Under the pieces are notes generated by a model that made no database searches, was not told where the DNA came from, and worked only from the letters and a program-made list of their open reading frames with translations. From a bacterium (lineage in GTDB: Bacteria; Bacteroidota; Bacteroidia; Chitinophagales; Saprospiraceae), in NCBI GenBank assembly GCA_024742755.1, contig JANSXW010000009.1:1-64000 (forward strand): a stretch of 64,000 nt of DNA, read 5' to 3'. The position numbers were made by a program, and so were the translations under genes. This document shows positions 9,498-18,426 of this stretch, one piece after another (position 1 is the stretch's first letter; each line of letters opens with the position of its first letter).

Positions 9498-11168
9498 ATG
9501 AGTGACCAAAGGCCGTGGCTGAAGAATTACCCAAGCGGTGTTCCTGCCAACATCAACCCTGATGAATATTCCACCCTGGTGGAAATGTTCGAAGATACTT
9601 TTAAGAAATTCAGCCGCCGGGTGGCATTCTCGTGCATGGGGAAGGAGCTGTCCTTTGCGGATATCGATAAGCATTCCAAAGCATTTGGAGCCTACCTGCA
9701 CTCCCGCGGACTGGAGCCCGGGGACAAAATCGCGCTCATGATGCCCAACCTCCTGCAGTACCCGATTGCACTTTTCGGAGCACTGCGGGCCGGGCTTGTT
9801 GTGGTCAATACCAATCCGCTCTACACGCCGAGAGAAATGCGGCATCAGTTTACGGATTCCGGAGCGAAGGCCATCGTTATTGCCGAGAACTTTGCCTCTA
9901 ACCTGGAGAAAATCATCGGCGATACCAACATCACTACGGTCATCACTACGAGCATTGGAGAGATGCTGGGCTTCCCTAAAAAGCACATCGTCAATTTCGT
10001 AGTCCGCAACATCAAGAAAATGGTGCCGGCCTTCCATATCCCGAACACGGTTAGTTTTTCGGATGCACTGAAGCAGGGCAAGCGTTTCACCCTCAAGGAG
10101 CATAAGGGGAATGCAGAGGATGTCATCCTGCTGCAATACACAGGTGGTACCACCGGCGTGGCTAAAGGTGCGATGCTGACCAACCGCAACCTCATTGCCA
10201 ATATGCAGCAGATACGGGCCTGGATGATGCCTTTCCTCCGGGAAGGGGAAGAGGTCGCCCTCAATCCGCTGCCTATGTACCACATCTTTGCCTTTTCGGT
10301 CAACTGCCTGGCTCTGATGAGCATCGGCACCACCAACGTGCTTGTGACGAATGCCCGGGACCTGCCTTCCGTTATCAAAGCCATGAAGGATTATCCTGTC
10401 ACGCTCGTAACAGGGGTGAACACCCTCTTCAATGCGCTGATCAATCATAAAGACTTTAGCTCCGTAGATTTCAGCACACTCAAGGTCACCGTTGGCGGTG
10501 GCATGGCGGTGCAGCGTTCGGTCGCAGAAGCCTGGCAAAAAGTAACCGGCTGCCAGCTTTCCGAGGGCTATGGCATGACGGAATCCTCTCCGGTAGTGAG
10601 TGTGAACCCGCTCGATAATACCGGCCGGATTGGGACCATCGGCCTGCCGGTGTCTTCTACCGATGTCCGCATCGTGGATCAGCAGGGCAATGTGCTGGGG
10701 TATAATCAGCCCGGCGAGCTGCAGGTCAAGGGGCCACAGGTCATGAAGGGCTATTACAACCGCCCGGATGAGACCAATAAGACACTCGTGGACGGATGGC
10801 TGTGCACCGGCGACATCGCGATGCTCGACGAGGATGGGTTTATGCAGATCGTAGACCGCCAAAAGGATATGATCCTGGTATCGGGCTTCAATGTATACCC
10901 GAATGAGGTGGAAGAAGTGGTGGCTTCTCACCCGAAAGTGCTGGAATGTGCAGCGGTTGGCTTACCAGATGAGAAATCGGGCGAGGTGGTCAAGGTTTTT
11001 GTGGTACGTAAAGACAACAGCCTCAAGGAGAAAGAGCTGATCGAGTACTGCCGGGGCGAGCTGACCGGCTACAAAGTGCCTAAGCAGGTGGAGTTCCGCA
11101 AGGAGCTCCCGAAAACCAACGTAGGCAAAATCCTGCGGCGCGAACTCAGGGACGAAGCGAAGAAATAA
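9498..11168 (+). CDS. fadD: Long-chain fatty-acid-CoA ligase
   Basis: This 556-residue adenylate-forming enzyme activates fatty acids to acyl-CoA with ATP. Visible motifs are the P-loop-like YTGGTTGVAKGA (about 214), GYGMTESSP (about 355), GWLCTGDIAMLDEDGF (about 433) and the C-terminal catalytic Lys region in PKTNVGKILRRELRDEAKK. Length and motif order match FadD-type ligases. ATG at 9498 is the first in frame. A GC-rich hairpin separates the gene from the downstream RidA gene, which may be partly cotranscribed. The chain-length preference cannot be read from sequence. Confidence 0.92.
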   Translation: MSDQRPWLKNYPSGVPANINPDEYSTLVEMFEDTFKKFSRRVAFSCMGKELSFADIDKHSKAFGAYLHSRGLEPGDKIALMMPNLLQYPIALFGALRAGLVVVNTNPLYTPREMRHQFTDSGAKAIVIAENFASNLEKIIGDTNITTVITTSIGEMLGFPKKHIVNFVVRNIKKMVPAFHIPNTVSFSDALKQGKRFTLKEHKGNAEDVILLQYTGGTTGVAKGAMLTNRNLIANMQQIRAWMMPFLREGEEVALNPLPMYHIFAFSVNCLALMSIGTTNVLVTNARDLPSVIKAMKDYPVTLVTGVNTLFNALINHKDFSSVDFSTLKVTVGGGMAVQRSVAEAWQKVTGCQLSEGYGMTESSPVVSVNPLDNTGRIGTIGLPVSSTDVRIVDQQGNVLGYNQPGELQVKGPQVMKGYYNRPDETNKTLVDGWLCTGDIAMLDEDGFMQIVDRQKDMILVSGFNVYPNEVEEVVASHPKVLECAAVGLPDEKSGEVVKVFVVRKDNSLKEKELIEYCRGELTGYKVPKQVEFRKELPKTNVGKILRRELRDEAKK

Positions 11169-11177
11169 TCACCACCG

Positions 11178-11204
11178 GCCCGGTCTCCGTAAAGCGGACC
11201 GGGC
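11178..11204 (+). terminator. Hairpin after the acyl-CoA ligase gene
   Basis: An 8-bp perfect stem GCCCGGTC/GACCGGGC closes an 11-nt loop. It is followed by AACTTTT, a weak U tract. It may terminate or attenuate transcription between the ligase and the RidA-family gene. Confidence 0.5.
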
Positions 11205-11225
11205 TAACTTTTAAAAACCTAAAGC

Positions 11226-11648
11226 ATGGCTTCCGAAAAATTTGATGCAGGCAGTGCGCCCAAGCCGGTAGGCCTCTATCCGCATGCCCGCAGGGTTGGC
11301 AATTTGCTGTTTCTGTCAGGGATCGGCCCCCGGGACCCAAAGACGGACGGGGTGCCAGGGTTGGAGCGCTCCTCAAGCGGTAACTATACCCGGTTTGATT
11401 TTGAAGCGCAGTGCCATTCGGTGTTTCAGAATGTCCGGCGGGTACTGCAAGACAGTGGCGCTAAATGGGAAGACCTCCTGGATGTAACGGTTTTTCTCAC
11501 GGACATGAAGCGGGATTTCCACACCTACAACCGGGTGTATGCCGAGTACTTCAAAGACCATCAGCCCTGTCGGACCACCGTAGGCATTGACAGCCTGCCA
11601 ACGCCTATCGCCATTGAACTCAAATGCATCGCGGTGGTAGAAGGCTAA
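11226..11648 (+). CDS. RidA-family protein, 2-aminomuconate deaminase-like
   Basis: The 140-residue product is a YjgF/YER057c/UK114 domain protein. RidA proteins hydrolyse reactive enamine/imine intermediates. Arg116 in CRTTVG and Glu near 132 in AIELK match the family's ligand-binding positions. The N-terminal stretch YPHARRVGNLLFLSGIGPR and the loop before it resemble the 2-aminomuconate deaminase branch, which acts in tryptophan/kynurenine or aminophenol breakdown. That subtype call rests on remembered family resemblance only. No other kynurenine-pathway gene is adjacent. Its stop codon overlaps that of the convergent ddl gene by 4 bp. Confidence 0.8.
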   Translation: MASEKFDAGSAPKPVGLYPHARRVGNLLFLSGIGPRDPKTDGVPGLERSSSGNYTRFDFEAQCHSVFQNVRRVLQDSGAKWEDLLDVTVFLTDMKRDFHTYNRVYAEYFKDHQPCRTTVGIDSLPTPIAIELKCIAVVEG

Positions 11649-12727
11649 GGCCGAAAATCCGTTTTTAGGGCTTTACGCTCCTGATAGCGCTGCCGGGCAA
11701 GCTCCAGCAACCGCTCAATCAGGTCTGAGTAGCTGAGCCCCGCTGCTTCCCAAAGCTGTGGGTACATGCTGATGTCCGTGAACCCAGGCAGGGTGTTGAC
11801 TTCATTGACGTAAATGTCGCCTGCAGGCGTCAGGAACATATCCACCCGTGCCATCACTTCGCATTCCAGCGCCTTGAAAGCTTTCAGGGCAATGGCTTGC
11901 AAGCGCGGCAGTTCCTCCGGCCTGACCTCTGTAGGGATTAGCAGCTTTGCCGTATCGGGGTCTTCGTACTTGGCATCAAAGGAATACTCTTCAGGGGTAA
12001 TGATTTCACCCACCTCGGTGGCTTCAGGATTTTCATTGCCCAGCACGGCGCATTCCACCTCCCGGCCCTTTATCATTTCTTCAATCAGGACTTTTCGGTC
12101 GTAACGTAGCGCATCTGCCACAGCAGCTTCAAACTGTTCAGCGCGGCTCACTTTGTGTACGCCTACGGAAGACCCCATATTGGCGGGCTTGACAAACACC
12201 GGGCTGCCCAGTTTGGCTGTGACTTGCTCGTAGGTCCACTGCCCTGCCTCTTCCTTTCGGATAACGATATCCTGTGCCACTTTGACGCCTGCCTGCCGGA
12301 GTAGCCGTTTTGCCACGTCTTTGTCCATCGACACGGCAGAGCCAAGCACGTCCGGCCCCGCAAAGGGAAGATCGATGGTACGGAGCAGGCCCTGCAAGAC
12401 CCCGTCCTCCCCTGTAGGCCCGTGCACGATCATAAAGGCCGCATCAGGTTGGGGCGAAAGGGGCTGAAGCGTATCCAAACGAAGGAACTGCCCCGTGCTT
12501 TTACCTGGGATAATGGCCAGCTCAGGCCCGGCTTCCCCGACAAAGCGGCCCAGGCTGCTCTCTTCCTGCAGCCGCCACCGGCCCGCCCGGTCAATCCCAA
12601 TGAGCACAACTTGAAAACGGTCCCGGCGGATTGCTGCCAGGATGTTTTTTGCAGAACGGACAGATATTTCGTGTTCCGGGGATTGCCCCCCGCAGATAAC
12701 GGCTATGGTCTTCACGGATTGGTTCAT
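11645..12727 (-). CDS. ddl: D-alanine-D-alanine ligase
   Basis: This 360-residue cytoplasmic ATP-grasp ligase forms the D-Ala-D-Ala dipeptide for peptidoglycan. Seen are the N-terminal GGQSPEHEISVRSAKN, the substrate motif VHGPTGEDGVLQGLL, the ATP-grasp lysine region PVFVKPANMGSSVGVHKV and the metal-binding VNEVNTLPGFTDISMYP. The length matches DdlA-type enzymes. The ATG at 12727 precedes a typical KTIAVICGG beta-strand. It converges on the RidA gene with overlapping stop codons. Confidence 0.95.
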   Translation of the reverse strand: MNQSVKTIAVICGGQSPEHEISVRSAKNILAAIRRDRFQVVLIGIDRAGRWRLQEESSLGRFVGEAGPELAIIPGKSTGQFLRLDTLQPLSPQPDAAFMIVHGPTGEDGVLQGLLRTIDLPFAGPDVLGSAVSMDKDVAKRLLRQAGVKVAQDIVIRKEEAGQWTYEQVTAKLGSPVFVKPANMGSSVGVHKVSRAEQFEAAVADALRYDRKVLIEEMIKGREVECAVLGNENPEATEVGEIITPEEYSFDAKYEDPDTAKLLIPTEVRPEELPRLQAIALKAFKALECEVMARVDMFLTPAGDIYVNEVNTLPGFTDISMYPQLWEAAGLSYSDLIERLLELARQRYQERKALKTDFRP

Positions 12728-12815
12728 TTTAGGGTGGCAAGATAGGACAAGCCTGCTTTTGAGCGAAAAATTGTAAGTTTATTCTTTGAGCAAACAAAGG
12801 TTTAAACAGCTATTT

Positions 12816-15047
12816 ATGGATAAGATAATTCGTTTTTGGTGGATTGCGCTGTGCCTCTTCCCTGCTTTAAGCGGGGCACAGGTGCAGTTGGTAGCGCACG
12901 GGCAGCCTAAGGGCCGCATCGTTATGGATCAAACCATTGAGGCCGATTCCCTGGCTGCGGCACTGCTGCAACGGTTTATAGGGGAGATGAGCGGGGCAGA
13001 ACTGCCCGTTCAGGACTTTCGGGCTATCTCAGAAGCCCGGCCCGGTGATGTATTGATTGGCGCATTTCAGTTGGATAGCTGGAGCAGTCCGCCCGCTATG
13101 TTGGACAGCCTGGTGGAGGATGGCTTTTTGATCCATACCCAAGACGGCTACCTGCGCCTGCTCAGCGGTGGGGGCAACGGCAGCGTGTACGCGGCGGTCA
13201 CCCTGCTGGATGACTATCTGGGGATGGACTACTTTGCGAAAGAGACTTATACGTTGCCCCAGCAGAAGGATATCAACCTGCCGGCAATGAGCCTCGAAGA
13301 CCACCCTGCCTTTACTTACCGTCAGACCTTCAGTTACGGACTGGAAGACCCCGTTTACAAGTACTGGTTCCGACTGGAAGCACCGGGAGAAGCCTTTGCC
13401 GGCAATCTGTGGGTACACACCTTCGACCGGCTCTTGCCATCGGATCAGTTTGGCGAAAGCCACCCCGAGTACTACTCCCTGATCAAGGGCAGGCGGCAGC
13501 CCGGCAAGGCTAGTCAGTGGTGCCTGACCAACAGCGAGGTATTGGAGCGCGTAACGCATCAGCTGGACTCGATTTTCGAAGCCCACCCGGAGCACGATAT
13601 CATTTCCGTAAGCCAGAACGACGGCAATTTTACCTATTGTACCTGTGATAATTGTGCCGCGATAGATGAACGGGAAGGAAGCCCAAGCGGCACGCTCATC
13701 CACTTTGTCAATCAGCTGGCGGACCGCTTCCCGGGCAAGACCATTTCCACGCTGGCCTACCTTTACAGCATGCACCCGCCCAGGCACCTCAAGCCCCGTC
13801 CGAATGTCAATATTATGCTGTGCAGCATAGATGCGAAGCGGGAAGTGCCCCTGACCGATAATGCCACAGGGCAGGATTTTGTCAAAGCCCTTAAAGGCTG
13901 GGCAGAGATTTCCGACAATATTTTTGTCTGGGATTACGGGATCAATTTTGATAACCTCGTGGCTCCTTTTCCCAACTTTCATGTATTGCAGCCCAACATG
14001 GAGCTGTTTCACCGGCACAATGTCCGCATGCATTTTGCCCAGGTCGGGGGCAAGCGGGGCGAAGACTTTTCCGAGCTGCGCGCCTATATGCTCTCCCGCC
14101 TGCTCTGGAACCCCTATCAGAATGCGGATAGCCTGATGCTGGCGTTTATGGAAGGCTACTACGGGGCGGCTGCGCCTCATTTGTACCAATACCAGAAGAT
14201 GCTGGAAGCGGCACTGCTGTCCAATGAGGTTCCGCTTTGGATATATGATACCCCCGTCTCGCACAAATCGGGGATGCTGCGTGCCCGCCTCCGCGCCCGT
14301 TACAATGAGCTTTTCGACCGGGCTGAAGCGGCTGTGGCCAATGACCCTGAATACCTGCGGCGCGTACGCCGGTCCCGCCTTCCCTTGCAGTATGCCGGGT
14401 TGGAAATCGCCCGTACCCTCCCGGAGCGCGACCCTGCACGCCTAAATATTATGCTCGACACCTTTGCGGCCCGCACGGCCCGCTACGGGGTGAAGACCCT
14501 GAACGAGCGCAACAACGCCCCGGGCGACTACTGCCGGCTTTACCGGGAGCGCTACCTGCGCAAACCGGCCGGCAACCTTGCGGCAGGTGCTAAAGTGACC
14601 TGGGAAGCGCCCCCCGCTCCCGGCTATCTGGAGGGTGCAGCCGAAGCCCTTACCGATGAACTCTACGGTGGCACCACTTTTGGCGACAGCTGGATTGGCT
14701 GGGAAGGCAGGGATGGCAGCTTTATAGTGGACCTGGGCAAGGTGCAACCGGTGCAGTCGGTGGAAACGGATTTCCTCCATCAGCTCGGGGCCTGGATTTT
14801 GTTGCCCAAAAGCGTCACTTATGAAATATCCGGGGACGGCACCAATTTTGAGCGCTTTGGAAAGGAAATACTACCGGAAGACCGGTCGCGTGAGGTCAAG
14901 TTCGTAGGCGTTAAGGCGGAGCAGCCGAAGCCTGTATCTGCCCGCTACATCCGGGTAGAAATAGAAGGCGTAAAGGTTTGCCCTTCCTGGCACTACGGCG
15001 TGGGCTATCCCGCCTGGTTCTTTGTGGACGAAGTGGTGGTGCGCTAG
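12816..15047 (+). CDS. Secreted DUF4838 protein with C-terminal F5/8-type carbohydrate-binding domain
   Basis: The 743-residue product starts with a signal peptide ending near SGAQ. An alpha-glucuronidase-like N-terminal region (about 20-140) is followed by the DUF4838 core (about 170-480), with the segment SQNDGNFTYCTCDNCAAID. The last 150 residues look like a discoidin (F5/8 C) domain, with ALTDELYGGTTFGDSWIGWEG and YIRVEIEGVKVCPSWH. DUF4838 proteins are thought to act on glycans but most are uncharacterised. The ATG at 12816 is chosen over an upstream TTG because it begins the signal peptide. The gene stands alone, divergent from ddl. Confidence 0.8.
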   Translation: MDKIIRFWWIALCLFPALSGAQVQLVAHGQPKGRIVMDQTIEADSLAAALLQRFIGEMSGAELPVQDFRAISEARPGDVLIGAFQLDSWSSPPAMLDSLVEDGFLIHTQDGYLRLLSGGGNGSVYAAVTLLDDYLGMDYFAKETYTLPQQKDINLPAMSLEDHPAFTYRQTFSYGLEDPVYKYWFRLEAPGEAFAGNLWVHTFDRLLPSDQFGESHPEYYSLIKGRRQPGKASQWCLTNSEVLERVTHQLDSIFEAHPEHDIISVSQNDGNFTYCTCDNCAAIDEREGSPSGTLIHFVNQLADRFPGKTISTLAYLYSMHPPRHLKPRPNVNIMLCSIDAKREVPLTDNATGQDFVKALKGWAEISDNIFVWDYGINFDNLVAPFPNFHVLQPNMELFHRHNVRMHFAQVGGKRGEDFSELRAYMLSRLLWNPYQNADSLMLAFMEGYYGAAAPHLYQYQKMLEAALLSNEVPLWIYDTPVSHKSGMLRARLRARYNELFDRAEAAVANDPEYLRRVRRSRLPLQYAGLEIARTLPERDPARLNIMLDTFAARTARYGVKTLNERNNAPGDYCRLYRERYLRKPAGNLAAGAKVTWEAPPAPGYLEGAAEALTDELYGGTTFGDSWIGWEGRDGSFIVDLGKVQPVQSVETDFLHQLGAWILLPKSVTYEISGDGTNFERFGKEILPEDRSREVKFVGVKAEQPKPVSARYIRVEIEGVKVCPSWHYGVGYPAWFFVDEVVVR

Positions 15048-15300
15048 CGGTTGCCGGGGATGGGCAGTCGGGCCGGGCCCCAAAGAAAATTTCGGGCAGG
15101 TATACATCGGAACCGGGAAGATTGACGAATTTTATGCGTTCTTGCTGGAAAGGCAGGCCTTGGTCTATCCAAACGGGCAACTGGGCAACCGGTATGCCCC
15201 CGGCGGCTGAAGGTTCCGCATTTTACCAGCGTTGGTCTGGCGGCGTAAATCGGGGGCACTTTAAATGCCTTCCGGGCTACCCGTCTAATATCCGGATTTT

Positions 15301-15849
15301 ATGCGAGTAAGGCTTTTTTTATTATTGATGGTGCTGGCAGGCACTACGCTACAGGCACAAGAGCTGCCACCTGAATTCCACATAGGTTACTTTGCGCCTT
15401 TTGGGGTTCAAATGGGCGGCAGCGTTGCTTATACGGATGTACTAAAACAACCGGTTGGAGTACACCAATGGTGGTGGCAGGCACAAGCCGGCTATTTTGC
15501 CCAGCCCAATGTCTCTGATGCGGTATTTTTGCATCCGGAGGTTGAGTACCGCCGTTGCCGGCCGGGCCAATACTTTTATGGCTCCTTTTCCATTGGCAGC
15601 AGCCTGGCCTACACCCTCAGCAAGCGGGAAGGCAGCCTGAACCTCGCCAATGGCGACATAGAATACCGAACGGAGGGCACCTTGTCTATTATACCACGCA
15701 TCAGCCTGGGCATGGGGGTAGCTCCCCGGAAGAGGCTGGGCGGTTACCTCCGGGCAAGCTACGGACAGCAGCTGGGAGGCGGTGTTGGCAGGCAGGCTTT
15801 CTTCAGTGCATCGGCAGGCCTGGCACTCCGCATTCATTCAAAACCATAA
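15301..15849 (+). CDS. Exported hypothetical protein, probable outer-membrane barrel
   Basis: The 182-residue product has a clear signal peptide (MRVRLFLLLMVLAGTTLQAQ). The rest alternates polar and aromatic residues in short Gly-rich strands (SFSIGSSLAYTL, ISLGMGVAP, YLRASYGQQLGGG), as in small beta-barrels. I do not recognise a named family. It ends 3 bp before the amine oxidase gene and probably shares its transcript. The 250 bp upstream hold no gene that I can support. Confidence 0.65.
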   Translation: MRVRLFLLLMVLAGTTLQAQELPPEFHIGYFAPFGVQMGGSVAYTDVLKQPVGVHQWWWQAQAGYFAQPNVSDAVFLHPEVEYRRCRPGQYFYGSFSIGSSLAYTLSKREGSLNLANGDIEYRTEGTLSIIPRISLGMGVAPRKRLGGYLRASYGQQLGGGVGRQAFFSASAGLALRIHSKP

Positions 15850-15852
15850 CCT

Positions 15853-17061
15853 ATGACCCGCAAAGCATTTATTGAAAAAACCCTCAAAGCAGGCATCGGG
15901 CTGCCTTTCCTTTCATCGGTTTTGCTCGAATCCTGCAATCGCTATGATTTGGAACTCCCTGGCTTGTCCGAGGCTTTCGAAGGCAAAGTCATTATCGTTG
16001 GGGCAGGTGCTGCCGGCCTTGCTGCCGGTCACCTCCTCCAGCGGTACAATATTGATTTTGAGATCATTGAAGCGGCTCCCGTTTGGGGCGGGAGAATGAA
16101 AAAAACAGCAGAATTTGCTGATTTCCCCATCGATCTTGGTGCAGAATGGATTCATACCCACCCTGCTATCCTGTCGGATATCCTCAGCAGCCCTGATATT
16201 GATGCCGACATCGACATCATCGTCTATAACCCGCAAACCATACAAACCTGGAATAATGGCCGGCTCAGAGACCACAACTACATCAGCAAGCTGTATACAG
16301 AATGGAAATTTAAGCGCACCACCTGGTTTGGTTTTTTCGAAACGTACATTGTGCCCGGGATCGAAGACCGCATCACCCTCAACACTCCGGTGGCGGAGGT
16401 AGACTACTCCTCGGGCAAAGTACGGCTCAAAACGGAGGCTGGCCAGGTACGGGAAGCCGATAAAGTGCTGCTCACGGTACCGGTCAAAATATTGCAAAGC
16501 GAGCATATTGCCTTTGTGCCGCCGCTGCCCAAAACCAAGACAGACGCGATCGGGCAGGTAAGCGTTGGCGACGGGATCAAAATTTTTGTAGAGTTTCAAG
16601 ACCGGTTTTATCCCGATATGCTCTCCTTTGGGCCAATACTGAAAGCCTTCCGGGAGGAAGAGAAATTCGTATACGATGCTGCTTTTGGAAAAGACTCGTC
16701 CCGCAATATCCTCGGGCTGTTTGCTATCAATGCAAAAGCAACGGTCTACACTCAACTCAGTACGGAAGCTGCTATCCTGGAAAAGTTCCTGGCAGAGCTC
16801 GACGAAATATTCGACGGGCAGGCCTCTGCCAGCTATGTGCAGCACATCATTCAGAACTGGTCAGCGGAACCTTACATTCAGGGAGCATACTCCTACGATT
16901 TCGAAGACAAGCAGTGGCGGGTAGTCGAGGCTATTCAGGAACCGGTGGCGGACCGGCTGTTCTTCGCGGGCGAAGCGCTTTCCATTGACCATCAGGCAAC
17001 GGTGCATGGTGCGTGCGCGTCGGCTTTTGATGCGGTGGCTCGCATGTTGAAGGAGAGCTGA
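15853..17061 (+). CDS. Flavin amine oxidase family protein (NAD(P)/FAD-dependent)
   Basis: The 402-residue product has an N-terminal lipoprotein-like leader ending LLESC (Cys about 26). The FAD dinucleotide-binding motif VIIVGAGAAGLAAGHLL follows (about 46-62), then the amine oxidase motif DLGAEWIH. Near the C terminus RLFFAGEALS matches the second FAD-contact region. The enzyme would oxidise amines or related substrates; the substrate is not evident. The start is 3 bp after the preceding small exported protein, suggesting coexpression. A lipidated, periplasm-facing location is inferred from the leader. Confidence 0.85.
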   Translation: MTRKAFIEKTLKAGIGLPFLSSVLLESCNRYDLELPGLSEAFEGKVIIVGAGAAGLAAGHLLQRYNIDFEIIEAAPVWGGRMKKTAEFADFPIDLGAEWIHTHPAILSDILSSPDIDADIDIIVYNPQTIQTWNNGRLRDHNYISKLYTEWKFKRTTWFGFFETYIVPGIEDRITLNTPVAEVDYSSGKVRLKTEAGQVREADKVLLTVPVKILQSEHIAFVPPLPKTKTDAIGQVSVGDGIKIFVEFQDRFYPDMLSFGPILKAFREEEKFVYDAAFGKDSSRNILGLFAINAKATVYTQLSTEAAILEKFLAELDEIFDGQASASYVQHIIQNWSAEPYIQGAYSYDFEDKQWRVVEAIQEPVADRLFFAGEALSIDHQATVHGACASAFDAVARMLKES

Positions 17062-17104
17062 TGTTTTGGCTGTAAATAACGTAGATATACATGTAATAGA
17101 GAGC

Positions 17105-17142
17105 GTTAAAAGAGAGGGAGCAGCAAATTGCTGCCTCCCTCT
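17105..17142 (-). terminator. Terminator of the tRNA pair
   Basis: AGAGGGAG plus CAGCA at 17113-17125 pairs with TGCTG and CTCCCTCT at 17129-17142, with one bulged base. On the minus strand it lies directly after the tRNA 3' end and is followed by CTTTTAAC, a short U tract. Confidence 0.65.
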
Positions 17143-17145
17143 TGT

Positions 17146-17218
17146 GGTCCCACTTGGGCTCGAACCAAGGACCTACTGATTATGAGTCAGTTGCTCTAAC
17201 CAGCTGAGCTATGGGACC
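17146..17218 (-). tRNA. tRNA with CAU anticodon (elongator Met or Ile2)
   Basis: The minus-strand sequence folds into a complete cloverleaf. It has a 7-bp acceptor GGTCCCA/TGGGACC, D stem GCTC/GAGC, anticodon stem ACTGA/TCAGT with loop CTCATAA, and T arm CTTGG-TTCGAGC-CCAAG. The discriminator is A and CCA is not encoded (ACA follows). A CAU anticodon cannot distinguish elongator tRNA-Met from the lysidine-modified tRNA-Ile2 without comparison. Confidence 0.95.
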
Positions 17219-17253
17219 AATATGTCAAAAAAAAACGTTGTTCCAATAAAAGT

Positions 17254-17338
17254 GGCCCCACTTGGGCTCGAACCAAGGGCCTGCTGATTATGAGTCAGCC
17301 CCGATCGCTATCGGGGTAACCAGCTGAGCTATGGGACC
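17254..17338 (-). pseudogene. Second CAU-anticodon tRNA copy with palindrome in the D arm
   Basis: This 85-nt copy matches the neighbouring tRNA in acceptor, anticodon and T arms. Differences are mainly compensating or wobble, such as anticodon stem GCTGA/TCAGC and acceptor T3-G70. However, the six bases GAGCAA that form the 3' D stem are replaced by the 18-nt palindrome at 17299-17316. The D stem GCTC therefore has no partner and the gene is 12 nt too long. I call it a probable pseudogene, but processing to an odd tRNA cannot be excluded. It lies 35 bp upstream of the intact copy in transcription order. Confidence 0.75.
17299..17316. repeat. Short palindromic repeat inside the tRNA copy
   Basis: Arms CCCCGAT and ATCGGGG flank the loop CGCT (plus strand). 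The arms are identical to those of the copy at 9408-9425. Confidence 0.8.
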
Positions 17339-17449
17339 TGCACATTTTACAAATGCAGCGCAAAAATACATATTCTGGCGCTGCGAGGCAAGCATTTTTT
17401 TAATCAGGGCAGTTGCGGCGCTGCGACTACCCTGATTTTATGCTGCCCG

Positions 17450-18265
17450 TTACTCCCCTTTGTCTAAATGTACGTCCATTTGTGGGTATGGGATGCCGAT
17501 GTCGTTGGCGTCAAACTCTTTCTTGATGCGCTCAAAGAAGACCTTATAGGCTGGCCAGAAATGCTCATTCTTAGCCATGAAGCGTACGGCGAAGTTCACA
17601 GAGCTGTCGGCAAGCTCTTTGACAAAGATGTCGTAGCCGGCATCAAGGTCCACATTAGGCAGGCCTTTCACGATTTCCTCAATGAGTGCCTTAGCCTTAT
17701 CAATATCATCATCGTAACCAATACCTACAGTGAGGTCGTGCCGGCGTATGCCCTGAGCGGTGTAGTTCTGAATCGCATTGCTGGTAATCTGCCCGTTGGG
17801 CACGATAATCAGCCGGTTGTCCAGTGCAACGAGCACCGTATGGAAGATGAAAATATCGGTCACCGTGCCGGCATGGCCGTTGACTTCCACAAAGTCGCCT
17901 ACCTTGAAAAACTTGAAAACCAGTATAAGCACCCCGCTGGCGAAGTTGGCGAGGTTGCCCTGAAGCGCAAGGCCGATGGCAAATGCCATGGCGCTGAAAA
18001 TAGCGACAAAGGAAGTGACTTCAATGCCAAACATGGAAGCAACGCTAAGCAGCAAAAGTACCTTTAGTCCTATGCCCACCAATGAGCCAAGGAAATCGCG
18101 TACAGACTCCTCTTCGATATGGCGGTCCATCGCTTTTTTGACCAGCTTGGTGATCCTGCCAATGACCCAAAAGCCGATGATGAGTGTAAGAATAGCCCCA
18201 ATAACCTGCATAGCGTACTGTGCAATGAAGCCTTGAATTTGGTCCATGATTTCGTTCAAATCCAT
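17450..18265 (-). CDS. mscS: Small-conductance mechanosensitive channel (MscS family)
   Basis: The 271-residue inner-membrane protein has three N-terminal membrane segments. Its third helix is the Gly/Ala-rich pore segment AFAIGLALQGNLANFASGVLIL (about 95-116). The MscS beta domain (VGDFVEVNGHAGTVTDI) and C-terminal alpha/beta domain follow. The length is that of E. coli MscS (286 aa). It opens under membrane tension to release solutes during hypo-osmotic shock. A paralogue of 270 residues with the same layout lies just upstream on the same strand; each seems to have its own start region. Confidence 0.92.
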   Translation of the reverse strand: MDLNEIMDQIQGFIAQYAMQVIGAILTLIIGFWVIGRITKLVKKAMDRHIEEESVRDFLGSLVGIGLKVLLLLSVASMFGIEVTSFVAIFSAMAFAIGLALQGNLANFASGVLILVFKFFKVGDFVEVNGHAGTVTDIFIFHTVLVALDNRLIIVPNGQITSNAIQNYTAQGIRRHDLTVGIGYDDDIDKAKALIEEIVKGLPNVDLDAGYDIFVKELADSSVNFAVRFMAKNEHFWPAYKVFFERIKKEFDANDIGIPYPQMDVHLDKGE

Positions 18266-18342
18266 GATTTGATTAAAGTTTTGGATTGTTAATAGTGATG
18301 TTTCGCGCTAAAGGATAGGCAAAAAAATAGTTTTCTACAACT

Positions 18343-18385
18343 AAGATACGGCTGAAAACAACAGAACGGTTCTCAGCCGCATCTT
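18343..18385. terminator. Long hairpin between the two mscS genes
   Basis: A 13-bp stem with one mismatch (AAGATACGGCTGA with TCAGCCGCATCTT) closes a 17-nt loop. It lies downstream of the second mscS stop codon on the minus strand. There is no U tract, so it may stabilise the 3' end or limit readthrough rather than terminate by itself. Confidence 0.4.
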
Positions 18386-18426
18386 GTTCGGCAGCGCTCG
18401 CAGGCATGGATTTAACAGGTACGATG

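Noticed and set aside
9417-10931. Long open frame of about 500 codons on the minus strand opposite the acyl-CoA ligase
   Set aside because: It lies fully antisense to a well-conserved enzyme, has no recognisable family, and such frames are expected in GC-rich codon-biased genes.
13029-14264. Open frame of about 410 codons opposite the DUF4838 gene
   Set aside because: Antisense to a gene with signal peptide and domain match; no motif in the antisense product.
15048-15300. Possible small gene between the DUF4838 and exported protein genes
   Set aside because: Short open frames exist in several phases but none has a good start, family match or signal sequence.
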